Source: a virus
IMG/VR virus record: IMGVR_UViG_3300044776_000065
Coordinates: 1 to 35,325 of that record
Length of the DNA stretch: 35,325 nt
Strand: one strand, 5' to 3'
In this document: in pieces, positions 8,317 to 15,331 of the stretch
Layout of the letters: each line of letters opens with the position of its first letter
How positions within the stretch are numbered: position 1 is the first letter of the stretch
The notes under the pieces: model-generated
What the model was told of the DNA's origin: nothing
The model's input: the letters and a program-made list of their open reading frames with translations, nothing else
Databases searched by the model: none
Made by a program: the position numbers and the translations under genes

Positions 8317-8706
8317 TTAGGTGGGGAGTGTGACAATTAAACTTGTGACATCGATTTCTGCCCCAGCTTGGATAGACACTGAATTCAGGTTTAGGTCCGC
8401 TCCCGACGTGCCGACGGATCCGTCTAGGATCGGAGTAGTCGTATCAGACTTGAGCAACCGGAACCAGCCCGCCGTTCCGGTATCGTCCGCTACTGTATCG
8501 GCCGTGATAGCAGCGGCAGTAATGACGCCAGCCGCTGCGGCTCCAAAGGCCGTAGCATTCATCGTGAGCGTTCCTAGCAGGGTGCCGCTCGCCGCCGTCT
8601 CCGGCGTGGCGGGCTGGGAGCCAGTGTAGATTTTGAGCAAGCCGCTATTCGCCAATGCAGCGAGTGCGTTCAGTTCGACATTGCGGGTATTGATGGAAAC
8701 TTTCAT
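8317..8706 (-). CDS. Hypothetical phage protein (SGLLKIYTGSQPATPETA family)
   Basis: A 129-residue protein with ANSGLLKIYTGSQPATPE near the start and VGTSGADLNLNSVSIQAGA near the end. Both motifs recur in many phage genomes in a family of unknown function often found near tail and neck genes. It is Ala/Thr/Gly-rich, beta-like and lacks Cys. No Shine-Dalgarno sequence is evident before ATG 8706; the leader is AT-rich (CTTCTAAATT). A minor structural protein is likely but unproven. Confidence 0.65.
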   Translation of the reverse strand: MKVSINTRNVELNALAALANSGLLKIYTGSQPATPETAASGTLLGTLTMNATAFGAAAAGVITAAAITADTVADDTGTAGWFRLLKSDTTTPILDGSVGTSGADLNLNSVSIQAGAEIDVTSLIVTLPT

Positions 8707-8756
8707 AATTTAGAAGGATAAACTTTTGGGGTGCAGTGACAATAGAAATTTTATTT

Positions 8757-9155
8757 TTAGGTGTGCATCTTCGCTTGGATGATGGCTTTCAAAGCGGGAG
8801 CAAGGCGCCGGGCGGGCTCCTCCAGGAACTTCGCTTGCCCGCGTCCCTGCGGATCCCAATACTTGCCCTGGGTTGGGCGGGGCAATCCCTTCAGCACCAT
8901 CCCCACTGCTTCATGCACGTAGAGGGCATAGGCGGACGTATAGCCAATCTGCGCCTCCGTCTTAAATCCAGTCCCGGTGATCCTAGTAAACGCAGAAGCT
9001 TTGAGCGCCCCTAGGTCCACGGGCACAAGCTCCTGGCTTGCCCGTTGCAAGGTGAGCGCAGCGAGCTTAACCCCTTGCTCGGCACCCCGGCCCAGCGCTT
9101 CCGTCCGGCGCTTAATGTTTCGCAACACTTCTTCAACTCCTAGAATGGACGCCAT
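8757..9155 (-). CDS. HK97 gp10-like tail completion / neck protein
   Basis: A 132-residue protein starting MASILGVEEVLRNIKRRTE. The middle has VPVDLGALKASAFTRI, then YALYVHEAVGM and FLEEPARRLAPALKAII. This is the hallmark order of HK97-gp10/minor capsid proteins (P-x-D-T/L-G-x-L-K-x-S ... Y-x-x-x-V-H-E ... K-F-L-x-x-x). These proteins sit at the neck and help join the tail. The gene is preceded by a strong hairpin with a T-rich run (9156-9198) whose 3' arm contains the only GGAGG-like sequence near the start. Confidence 0.85.
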   Translation of the reverse strand: MASILGVEEVLRNIKRRTEALGRGAEQGVKLAALTLQRASQELVPVDLGALKASAFTRITGTGFKTEAQIGYTSAYALYVHEAVGMVLKGLPRPTQGKYWDPQGRGQAKFLEEPARRLAPALKAIIQAKMHT

Positions 9156-9198
9156 AAAATTAAATCCCTGCCTCCCGCCAAACCACTAGGAGGCAGGG
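9156..9198 (-). terminator. Terminator-like hairpin just before the gp10-like gene
   Basis: CCCTGCCTCC (9166-9175) and GGAGGCAGGG (9189-9198) form a perfect 10-bp inverted repeat with a 13-nt loop. On the transcribed strand it is followed by ATTTAATTTT and then the ATG at 9155. It could be a weak intrinsic terminator or attenuator. Because GGAGG lies in its 3' arm, it could also hide the ribosome-binding region. The rest of the 107-bp gap (9156-9262) shows no gene. Confidence 0.55.
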
Positions 9199-9262
9199 TG
9201 GACAAGCGGCTCATATGCACACGACAGCCTCACTCTGTCTTCAGCCGCTCGCCCGAAGTTTG

Positions 9263-9697
9263 TTAGCGCCGGCTCCGGACGGTCTCCGGTGCGGGCGGGT
9301 TTTCCAAGTCAGGGATCGTATCGTCAAACGCTTGCAGCTCTGTTTTGAAGTCAGTCAGTTCCTTCGTCGCATCTTCATCCAACTCCTGGTTAGCCAGCGT
9401 CTGCTCCAGCGCGTCAAACTTTTCTTTGAGCGCGTCATACTTCTTTTGCTGCTCGTCCCAGATTTTAGTCACCTGGCCGCGGAGCCCTACCACTTCATTC
9501 TTCAGTTCACTTATTTTTAGTCCCATACGGATTTCCATTTCTATCAGGTCATTCAAGGTTACGAGTCGGGCGTGCGGCCTGTTACACTCCCACTCTTGTT
9601 TGCACTGTTCCGCGAAGTCTCTCACCGCTCTGGTGAGACACGAAATTGCTTCTGCTACTCCGGCTTGATGAGACTGATCCATAGCATTCTTGCTCAT
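9263..9697 (-). CDS. Coiled-coil protein of unknown function
   Basis: A 144-residue charged protein. It starts at ATG 9697, overlapping the upstream stop by one base (TAATG). Residues about 55-110 form a strong coiled-coil heptad pattern (ISELKNEVVGLRGQVTKIW, then KYDALKEKFDALEQTL). The C-terminus is proline-rich (IPDLENPPAPETVRSRR). No recognised domain is seen. It sits between the head-closure gene and the gp10-like gene, so an assembly or scaffolding role is possible, but I do not recognise the family. Confidence 0.6.
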   Translation of the reverse strand: MSKNAMDQSHQAGVAEAISCLTRAVRDFAEQCKQEWECNRPHARLVTLNDLIEMEIRMGLKISELKNEVVGLRGQVTKIWDEQQKKYDALKEKFDALEQTLANQELDEDATKELTDFKTELQAFDDTIPDLENPPAPETVRSRR

Positions 9698-10038
9698 TAA
9701 AGGTAGGCCGTGTAAAGGTTTTCCGTGTTCTTCAAGTTAGGCAGCACGTCAAAGCGCTCAATCTGCTTGGAACCGGTGTGGGCTATGGGGTCCTCCGGCG
9801 TGTCGGACTCCATTGCACCCAGCGCGAGGCGATCCCCCATTTGCATAGCCCGGTCCACGTAGACGACAGCTCGGGATAACTGCTTCTCCCCCTTGTCCGA
9901 CAGATACTCCTGCCCCACTTCCTCCCAGCGGCAGTCCACTTCTACCGGCGCATCAAAAGTCGGATTGCCATAGCGGTCTAACGCGCCCTGCACCCACCAA
10001 ATCGCTTTCTGCCTCCGCATTCTTTTAATAATACTCAC
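9697..10038 (-). CDS. Head-tail joining / head closure protein
   Basis: A 113-residue protein starting MSIIKRMRRQKAIWWVQ. The core is VDCRWEEVGQEYLSDKG, AVVYVDRAMQMGDRLALG and then QIERFDVLPNLKNTENLYTAYL. The pattern 'V-x-C-R-W-E...G-x-E...A-x-V-Y-V...GD-x-L' is typical of small neck proteins that close the head and join the tail. It overlaps the upstream DUF115-like gene by 4 bp (ATGA at 10035-10038). Gene order (connector, closure, tail completion) supports the role. Confidence 0.75.
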   Translation of the reverse strand: MSIIKRMRRQKAIWWVQGALDRYGNPTFDAPVEVDCRWEEVGQEYLSDKGEKQLSRAVVYVDRAMQMGDRLALGAMESDTPEDPIAHTGSKQIERFDVLPNLKNTENLYTAYL

Positions 10039-10670
10039 TTCAGCACCTCATCCAGCTCAGCAAAGGTCCGGCAGGGAAACACGTCCAGCTTAGACGTGCC
10101 GTTAGTGACGTTGTAAACCCAAACATCTGGGCGGATGGATCCGAGGCTTTTCGAAAGGCACTTAAATCCTTTTTGGAAGCGGACAAAAGCCACGTCCGCC
10201 GTAGGTTTGTTCCGGTGCGCGTGCCAGTGGCTTTGCCCCTCGGGAGTGCGGCACAAATCAAAGCCCAGCAAATAAATGTGAGCGGCTCCCAGCCGCACTG
10301 CTAAGTTGATGGCCGCTGCCCCCGTGGAGTAGTTCCACGCCAGCACGGGCCCCTTCTCCTGCAAGCCATCCCGGACCCGGGCCATCTTCAAAAGCCAGGC
10401 TAAGCTCACTTGCTCTAGGGTGGGAGCACAGGAGACTACTTTGCCGGGGAACTTGGCTAGGTCCCATTTGTTGCGCTGGAACCAGGAAGCATCTCCGAAC
10501 AAGCAATACTGAACCACTTCCGGGCCCAGCCGAAAAGCATCATTGCAGCCAATCGTATTCTTCCCGTTCAGCTTCGCCCAAGCAAACTGATTCAGGGAAG
10601 AACCGCCTCCTATTATGAAAGCGTTAGATCCCGAGGACTTCCACTCTTCTGTTGGAATCCAAAGCGGCAT
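10035..10670 (-). CDS. DUF115 / MptE-like glycan-associated protein
   Basis: A 211-residue cytosolic protein with no signal peptide. Residues about 17-27 read AFIIGGGSSLN, the glycine-rich nucleotide-binding loop typical of DUF115/MptE-like proteins. NGKNTIGCNDAFRLGP and YCLFGDASWF follow, then STGAAAINLAVRLGAAHIYLLGFDLC. These elements are shared with phage proteins related to sialyltransferase-like and 6-hydroxymethylpterin pyrophosphokinase-like folds, often found in surface-glycan loci. The exact reaction is unknown. It is inserted among neck genes and overlaps the head-closure gene, so it is expressed late with structural proteins. It probably belongs with the glycan cassette at 15332-22576. 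Confidence 0.7.
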   Translation of the reverse strand: MPLWIPTEEWKSSGSNAFIIGGGSSLNQFAWAKLNGKNTIGCNDAFRLGPEVVQYCLFGDASWFQRNKWDLAKFPGKVVSCAPTLEQVSLAWLLKMARVRDGLQEKGPVLAWNYSTGAAAINLAVRLGAAHIYLLGFDLCRTPEGQSHWHAHRNKPTADVAFVRFQKGFKCLSKSLGSIRPDVWVYNVTNGTSKLDVFPCRTFAELDEVLK

Positions 10671-10679
10671 TATCCAGAT

Positions 10680-11441
10680 TCACTTGACCTGCAGCGAAAG
10701 CAAGTATTGCCAATGCCTGTTCTTTGTTGAATTGCCTACTGTTGGAGTGACTTGGAGATAGGGAGTCGCAATCGGATTCCAGGTGAGTGTAGCTTTGCCT
10801 TGCGCATCACACTGAACTCCATTGAGCTTTACCAGATCCGTTACATAGTTCAGTGGAACAAATCCGTAGCCCATCTGAGCATCCCCCGGGAACTCGGAAC
10901 CGGGCCACCAATCCGGAAAATACCAAGCGATAATAGTAGCGGTCATCGTATAGGTTCCGTTGGTTGCGCCCGTTGCTTTGAAACGAATGTAACCCGACGC
11001 TGTTCGGGAATTCGTTGTGCCGTTGTATAACATCCCTGAATAATTAGCCATCTCCCGAGTCCAGATTTTGAGGTCCGTGGACGTGCAAGCCAGACAAGGG
11101 TTATTAGTGGATTGAGGAACACCATCCTTGTAAACGACTGTCCAGGCATTAGTGAGGCTGGTATTGCTCCACGTGTTTTGGGTCATCCACAACTGATCTC
11201 CCCTTTCACACGGCGGATGCCAATACTTCGTAGACCAGTCTTCCCGGGGTAGCGCTGGAACCCCTCTAATAAAGCGCTGGTTGCGCTCTGTATAGTCTAC
11301 ACACCCATAACCGTTAAGGTATGAAGTTTTTCCGTAGAACTGATAGTTGTAAATCTCTTGAGAGATAGAAAGCCCGTTGGCCAGAACGGGAAGAGAGCCA
11401 AGGACAAACACAGACACAAACACAAACACATTCTTAATCAT
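10680..11441 (-). CDS. Sec-secreted protein of unknown function
   Basis: A 253-residue protein with a clear signal peptide: a short basic start (MIKN), a hydrophobic core (VFVFVSVFVLGSLPV) and a likely cut after VLA at about residue 21. The mature part is rich in Tyr, Trp, Asn and Thr and has several Cys (for example NPCLACTSTD), suggesting a folded, disulfide-bonded extracytoplasmic beta protein. I recognise no domain. Signal peptides are rare among neck-region genes, so this is a 'moron'-like insertion whose product would act in the host periplasm or at the cell surface (exclusion, receptor masking or lysis are possibilities). A 12-bp gap separates it from the upstream connector gene. Confidence 0.7.
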   Translation of the reverse strand: MIKNVFVFVSVFVLGSLPVLANGLSISQEIYNYQFYGKTSYLNGYGCVDYTERNQRFIRGVPALPREDWSTKYWHPPCERGDQLWMTQNTWSNTSLTNAWTVVYKDGVPQSTNNPCLACTSTDLKIWTREMANYSGMLYNGTTNSRTASGYIRFKATGATNGTYTMTATIIAWYFPDWWPGSEFPGDAQMGYGFVPLNYVTDLVKLNGVQCDAQGKATLTWNPIATPYLQVTPTVGNSTKNRHWQYLLSLQVK

Positions 11442-11453
11442 AATCTTTTTTGT

Positions 11454-11843
11454 TTATTCAGTTTGAGACGTCCCCAGCCAAACCACCGAGGGCGTGCGGG
11501 AGCGGGCCGGGGCAGCGCTGGACAACGCCAGCAAGCCGCCCGCCGTATCCAGCATCATCGCTTGCTGCCCGTAGCGGGTTAGGGCTAGGTTCAAGTCCAC
11601 CTTAGACTCAAAGTTTTCCCCCACGGAACCGGCTTTCTCCTGCGTCGTCCGCGGATCGCGGATCGCGTAGAAGTGGGCGGACAACCAGCGCTCGATAAGC
11701 TCCAAGCGCGTGACGGAGTAGCTCGCGATAGCGCAAACTTCCGTCACGAGCTCGGACGCCGTTTCGATAAAGGGAGTGAGGTCGATGTTACTATCGACCT
11801 CAATTATCCCAGCGACCAGCTGCGCAGTAGTGCGGACAGGCAT
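11454..11843 (-). CDS. Head-tail connector (adaptor) protein
   Basis: A 129-residue, mostly helical protein: IEVDSNIDLTPFIETASEL, LELIERWLSAHFYAIRD, then RTTQEKAGSVGENFES. This fits small adaptor proteins that bind beneath the portal, in which an N-terminal helix bundle ends with a 'lie-down' W-L-x-A-H motif. The gene order capsid, small protein, adaptor, closure, tail completion supports it. The ATG is directly abutted by three tandem GATTGAAAC units and no Shine-Dalgarno sequence is visible, so translation may depend on the unusual leader described at 11844-11898. Confidence 0.7.
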   Translation of the reverse strand: MPVRTTAQLVAGIIEVDSNIDLTPFIETASELVTEVCAIASYSVTRLELIERWLSAHFYAIRDPRTTQEKAGSVGENFESKVDLNLALTRYGQQAMMLDTAGGLLALSSAAPARSRTPSVVWLGTSQTE

Positions 11844-11898
11844 GTTTCAATCGTTTCAATCGTTTCAATCCGCGCCCCGGCCTTGCGACCGGGACGAC
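11844..11898 (-). repeat. Solitary CRISPR-repeat-like element with two extra terminal 9-mers
   Basis: The intergenic gap contains a 37-nt unit (11898 down to 11862 on the minus strand). Its parts are GT, a 10-nt arm CGTCCCGGTC, a GCAA loop, a 10-nt arm GGCCGGGGCG, and an 11-nt tail CGGATTGAAAC. As RNA of the transcribed strand the arms pair over all 10 positions (two G.U pairs) with a GNRA tetraloop; on the other strand two positions mismatch. The GGATTGAAAC ending, GTCG opening, central stem and 37-nt length are those of CRISPR repeats of the ATTGAAAC class. Two more GATTGAAAC copies follow (11861-11844), reaching the ATG at 11843. No spacer array or cas gene is visible. Function is inferred only. 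Confidence 0.75.
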
Positions 11899-11900
11899 CC

Positions 11901-12155
11901 TTACTTGTCCCGCATCGTCCGGGAGCCCGGCTGGGCTTTGGGCGCTGTGCGATGCTTGCTGCCCGCACCCTCTTCACCCCGGTCATCCTCGTCGTCCCAG
12001 CCCGCGGGAGTCTTCTCCGAAACCGGCGCTGCCACCTTCTCAAACTTCTGCGGGAACAGGGCCACTAGATCGTGCGGGGACTCTACGACGTCGCCCTCCT
12101 TGTATTTCTTCCCGTCCTGGAAATGAATCCCGTTAAGCAACTTGAATGAATTCAT
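11901..12155 (-). CDS. Small head protein downstream of capsid (unknown function)
   Basis: An 84-residue protein with good ribosome-binding purines (GAAGGAAAGG) before ATG 12155. The start FKLLNGIHFQDGKKYKEGDVV and then LVALFPQKFEKV form a beta hairpin followed by a short helix. This is a pattern common in tiny phage proteins encoded right after the major capsid gene. The second half is disordered and highly charged (WDDEDDRGEEGAGSKHR). Role unknown; possibly a head-completion or capsid-binding peptide. Confidence 0.65.
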   Translation of the reverse strand: MNSFKLLNGIHFQDGKKYKEGDVVESPHDLVALFPQKFEKVAAPVSEKTPAGWDDEDDRGEEGAGSKHRTAPKAQPGSRTMRDK

Positions 12156-12186
12156 AAAAACTTTTCCTTTCCTTCAGTAAACCGAA

Positions 12187-13242
12187 TTAGACTGCCGCTC
12201 CGTGAACGATGCCCGTGTTGTGATTGTGGTCCGACCGAATTTGCGGGACCATGATGCACATCACTTTGTAGTTAAGGCGCATTCCACCCAGTGTTTCCCA
12301 CTGGATCGTAGTGATGTCCATGCCAATGACGAGCCGAATCACGTCGCTAGTTTGCTGCACGAGCAGCATCGTAAACCCAGCACCCAGGTAATCAGCCGTC
12401 CGAATGTCCGTGATGCCGCTAATTTGCATGAGGCGCTGGCGGACCGTGTTGTCGCCTTTGAGCGGCGAGTAATCGTTGTCCATGTAAAGATCCCACGCCG
12501 GTGAAACGTAAAGGATCCAAGGGCCGTGGTGGAAGTTGTCCACGCTGTCTTGCCGCATCGCCAGGATCTGCCCCAGCAACACAGAAGGAACCCAACCCCC
12601 AGCAGTCGGCGCTGTGAGCACGCGGCTAATGCGATAGGGAAAGTTGGTCAGCCCGTAAACGGTGCCGCCACCGTAGCTGAAGGTGGGCGAGACTCCGAGC
12701 ACAAGCTTCTCCGCCTCTTCCGCCACGCGCCGCGCAGCTAGTTGGCCCATCGTTGTATCCAGCCCGGCACCGGAGTTGCGGGACGTAGCAATCTGGCGGG
12801 CGCTGAAGAAGAAGTCCTTGTGAATCACCGGGAGTGGCAATCCAGTCAAGTCGTATTCCGGCCGGTCAGACTCGCCCTGGCGAATCGGATCCATGCTGAT
12901 GGTAGCCGGTGTGATATCACCCACAGTTTCCGTTTCAAGGAAAGTCTTCCCCATGCCGTTGGGCAAGTTGAAAGTTAGTCCCGATCCGCGCAAGTCAGCG
13001 ACTACGCGCAGGCGCTCTTTAGCTGCGGCCGTGATCGACTCGTCCAGTATCTTCCATTCCTCGTGCCGCAGGGTCGCCGCGTTGCCCACGGGCACTGCGG
13101 TCATCTTCCCATTCACGTTGCGGGCGATATAGCTCCGCCCGTCCTTGCCCTGCCAAGGGCGCAGGGACGCGATATCAAATCCATTGTGGAGCAGGGTAGT
13201 CGCCACGCTGCCGTGCGCTTGCCCGTTTAGAATAATATCCAT
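12187..13242 (-). CDS. Major capsid protein (HK97-fold)
   Basis: A 351-residue protein without a propeptide-like long coil. It has features of encapsulin/Eps15-like HK97-fold capsids: IARNVNGKMTAVPVGNAAT near the start, LPVIHKDFFFSARQIATS (E-loop/P-domain region), then LVLGVSPTFSYGGGTVYGL and GPWILYVSPAWDLYMDNDY. The latter two are the classic 'G-x-Y-G-L-x-N-x-P' and 'Y-V-S-P-x-W' segments. It is located after the protease-scaffold and decoration genes. The ATG is preceded by an A/T-rich leader (CTTAAAAAT) with no clear Shine-Dalgarno sequence, unusual for the most highly expressed phage gene. Confidence 0.9.
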   Translation of the reverse strand: MDIILNGQAHGSVATTLLHNGFDIASLRPWQGKDGRSYIARNVNGKMTAVPVGNAATLRHEEWKILDESITAAAKERLRVVADLRGSGLTFNLPNGMGKTFLETETVGDITPATISMDPIRQGESDRPEYDLTGLPLPVIHKDFFFSARQIATSRNSGAGLDTTMGQLAARRVAEEAEKLVLGVSPTFSYGGGTVYGLTNFPYRISRVLTAPTAGGWVPSVLLGQILAMRQDSVDNFHHGPWILYVSPAWDLYMDNDYSPLKGDNTVRQRLMQISGITDIRTADYLGAGFTMLLVQQTSDVIRLVIGMDITTIQWETLGGMRLNYKVMCIMVPQIRSDHNHNTGIVHGAAV

Positions 13243-13277
13243 ATTTTTAAGCTTTCAGTGTATTGGTTGATGGTGGT

Positions 13278-13757
13278 TTACAGGATGCGGCACTTGACCC
13301 ACGAATCCACTTCGTCCGAGCTGCTTTGATCCACCGCTTCCAAAGCCACAGCGATCCGAGCCTGCCCAGCGTCGGAGCCGGCTTCTACTTGCAGGGTCCC
13401 GTCCCCATTGGACACTAGGTAGGATCCGATGTTCGTGATTTCTCCCCCCGACAGGAGCGCCTGCACCACGTCTCCCTTGTTCGCAATCACATAAAACACC
13501 CGGTCGCCAATCGCGTAAGCGTCGTCAATCGTCTTGCCCTGAAGCGCGTCCTCCGTAGCAAACATAGCTTCGCACGGGCCGCCCACTTCGTTGTGGACGA
13601 GGAGCCGGCGGTCGCGGCCACTGTCTTCCGTGCTAGCACTGCCGCCCGTTGTGAGCCGAAGCAAATGCCCGGGCTTAAGGATGCCAGCCGCCTGTCCTTC
13701 CTCATAGCGCCCCTCGCCAATGAGATGAATCTTTGATGGTCTGCCTGCTGCGTTCAT
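13278..13757 (-). CDS. Head decoration / capsid cement protein
   Basis: A 159-residue beta-rich protein immediately before the major capsid gene. The pattern is EGRYEEGQAAGILKPGHLL, then AYAIGDRVFYVIANKGDVV, then SYLVSNGDGTLQVEAG and finally VALEAVDQSS...CRIL. It resembles DUF2190-like or lambda-D-like trimeric decoration proteins, which bind the three-fold axes of the mature capsid. A purine-rich AAAGGAAAAC precedes the ATG. It is a candidate surface for attachment of any virion glycans. Confidence 0.8.
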   Translation of the reverse strand: MNAAGRPSKIHLIGEGRYEEGQAAGILKPGHLLRLTTGGSASTEDSGRDRRLLVHNEVGGPCEAMFATEDALQGKTIDDAYAIGDRVFYVIANKGDVVQALLSGGEITNIGSYLVSNGDGTLQVEAGSDAGQARIAVALEAVDQSSSDEVDSWVKCRIL

Positions 13758-13790
13758 AAATAGTTTTCCTTTAGTGTGTTGAAGTTGGTT

Positions 13791-15323
13791 TTAAGCCGCT
13801 TTGGACTTGCTGAAGTTGAGCACGGGCAGAGCCAGCACTTCCTCCTCCGCCGCGTTGCCCGTAGGCACGGGGCCCTGGCCTGAGTAGTTAGCCGGAGGTC
13901 GCTGAGCTGTCTCTGTTCCCGCGGCGAGCCGGGCTAGGTTTTTCAGTTCACCCAGCGGACGGTTTTGCAAGTCCTCCTTGGTGAAAGAGTTGTTCTTGTT
14001 AGCCACAATGATATCCACTAGGCGCTGCTTCTCTTCATTGTAGATGCCGATGCTGTTCGTCAGCACGTCGCGGACTTCCTTGGGCGCAGCTTGGATATAT
14101 TGCTCCGCCGTAACCACAGTGGGAGCGGCCGGGGCCGGAGCCGTGTTAGCAGCGGGCACTGCGGCGGGCGTGGCTGCCGGAGCAGGAGCAGGAGCAGCGG
14201 CAGCCGGGGCCGGCGTAGGTGCAGGCGTAGGCGTAGGCGCAGATTTGATTTTCTCCAACGATTTTTCAGGCAGGGCCATCAGCACAGGCCGGTCTTCTTC
14301 TACCCAGCCCGCATTGCCCACCAGGGCATCCACTAGCTTTTTCTTTCTTTCTTCCTCAGTCATAGCTTTCTCTTTCTCTTGGTTTTGGTTTGCAACAAAG
14401 TCACCGCTCACGGAACGATACTCAGTGACTCGCTTAACTTCCTTCGGCTCTCCTTTATCCAGCTCAACTCCGCCAGTGTCGTCGGTGGTGTAGCCGAGCC
14501 TCCAAAGCTTCCCGTCTTTGGTGAAGATAACGAAATTAGAATAGACGTCCTGCACCCAGGGGCCCATCGGCTCCGCTAATCCGGAGGAGACTTTGAATCG
14601 CTTGCGGATCGCATCCCCTAGGGCAGTAGAAATATTGCTGAACGAAGACTCGTTTAAGGAAACATCCTCGTTGCGCAGGAACCCAGCGCCGTCCGCAATG
14701 CTGCACGCGCCAATCTTATCCGGGAGCAAAGCGAGGTGGTCCGGGCGATAGTTGCGGGCAACAGCGTTGTAATCCTCTTTGAGCCACTTTCCCGGCGTCT
14801 TGTCCTCATCCACAAAGACTCCCGTGGAGAGCTCCATCATCTCATTGCACTTCACCGCTTCCAGAATCCGCTGATCCACTTTGTCCGCACGGCTCCGCTC
14901 AATCCAAGCCTCCGATTTGAGCCGGCCCTTTTCATATTTGGTGTTGAGCATCATCCCCACTTTGCGGCTGTCTAAGACGATAGGGCTGCACGCGGACACG
15001 CCCACGCCGTTTAGCTCGGGATGATAAACGACGACGGGCTTGTGGTCCCAGCTAGCGGGAGTCTTGCTCAGCTCCTCCTTAGGGTAGAGGAGCGGCCCGT
15101 TGGAGCCCGCGTGGACGCCCTCTGTGAGTATGACCATCGGGACCACTAGGTGCTCGCGCCCTTCGAGCGTTTCATAGCGGCACTTTGAGGGAAGCAAGTT
15201 GCAAGTGAACTGCTGGAGCGTTGCTGAACTCGCGTCCTGATTGCGAACTAACTGGGATTTCCGTCGGACTTTCTTTTGCGTCACAACTGCGGAACCTAAC
15301 AGAACCCCAACTGCAAGCAACAA
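13791..15323 (-). CDS. Prohead protease (DUF2213) fused to scaffold-like C-terminus
   Basis: The DUF2213 part (roughly the first 230 residues) shows LVVPMVILTEGVHAGSNG, ASWDHKPVVVYHPELNGV, then the signature PDHLALLPDKIGACSIADG. This family is a prohead-protease-like component of tailed phages. Next comes a charged helix (MTEEERKKKLVDALVGNAGW), a Pro/Ala-rich linker and a helical end, matching an internal scaffolding domain on one chain. The start is uncertain. An ATG at 15455 would overlap the glycosyltransferase by about 120 bp, so TTG at 15323 or 15320, just after that gene's stop and behind AAAGAAAG, is preferred. The new N-terminus is hydrophobic (LLAVGVLLGSAVV), unexpected for a scaffold protease. 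Confidence 0.8.
   Translation of the reverse strand: MLLAVGVLLGSAVVTQKKVRRKSQLVRNQDASSATLQQFTCNLLPSKCRYETLEGREHLVVPMVILTEGVHAGSNGPLLYPKEELSKTPASWDHKPVVVYHPELNGVGVSACSPIVLDSRKVGMMLNTKYEKGRLKSEAWIERSRADKVDQRILEAVKCNEMMELSTGVFVDEDKTPGKWLKEDYNAVARNYRPDHLALLPDKIGACSIADGAGFLRNEDVSLNESSFSNISTALGDAIRKRFKVSSGLAEPMGPWVQDVYSNFVIFTKDGKLWRLGYTTDDTGGVELDKGEPKEVKRVTEYRSVSGDFVANQNQEKEKAMTEEERKKKLVDALVGNAGWVEEDRPVLMALPEKSLEKIKSAPTPTPAPTPAPAAAAPAPAPAATPAAVPAANTAPAPAAPTVVTAEQYIQAAPKEVRDVLTNSIGIYNEEKQRLVDIIVANKNNSFTKEDLQNRPLGELKNLARLAAGTETAQRPPANYSGQGPVPTGNAAEEEVLALPVLNFSKSKAA
14162..14245 (-). repeat. Low-complexity Pro/Ala-coding tract
   Basis: Plus-strand runs of GGAGCA and GGCGTAGG-like units encode alternating PAP, PTP and AAA residues in the linker of the protease-scaffold protein. 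It is a simple-sequence tract, expected to be flexible and prone to length change. Confidence 0.75.
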
Positions 15324-15331
15324 CTTTCTTT

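Noticed and set aside
8715-8742. TTGTCA-16-TATCCT promoter on the minus strand before the 8317-8706 gene
   Set aside because: The implied start of transcription would fall almost on the ATG and the -10 is weak; chance match in an AT-rich gap is as likely.
11844-11898. A true CRISPR array
   Set aside because: Only one full repeat-like unit and 9-bp partial copies; no spacers of typical length and no cas genes, so it is not called an array.
14044-14493. 149-codon plus-strand frame rich in Gly, Ala and Val
   Set aside because: Antisense of the Pro/Ala linker in the protease-scaffold gene; low-complexity artefact.
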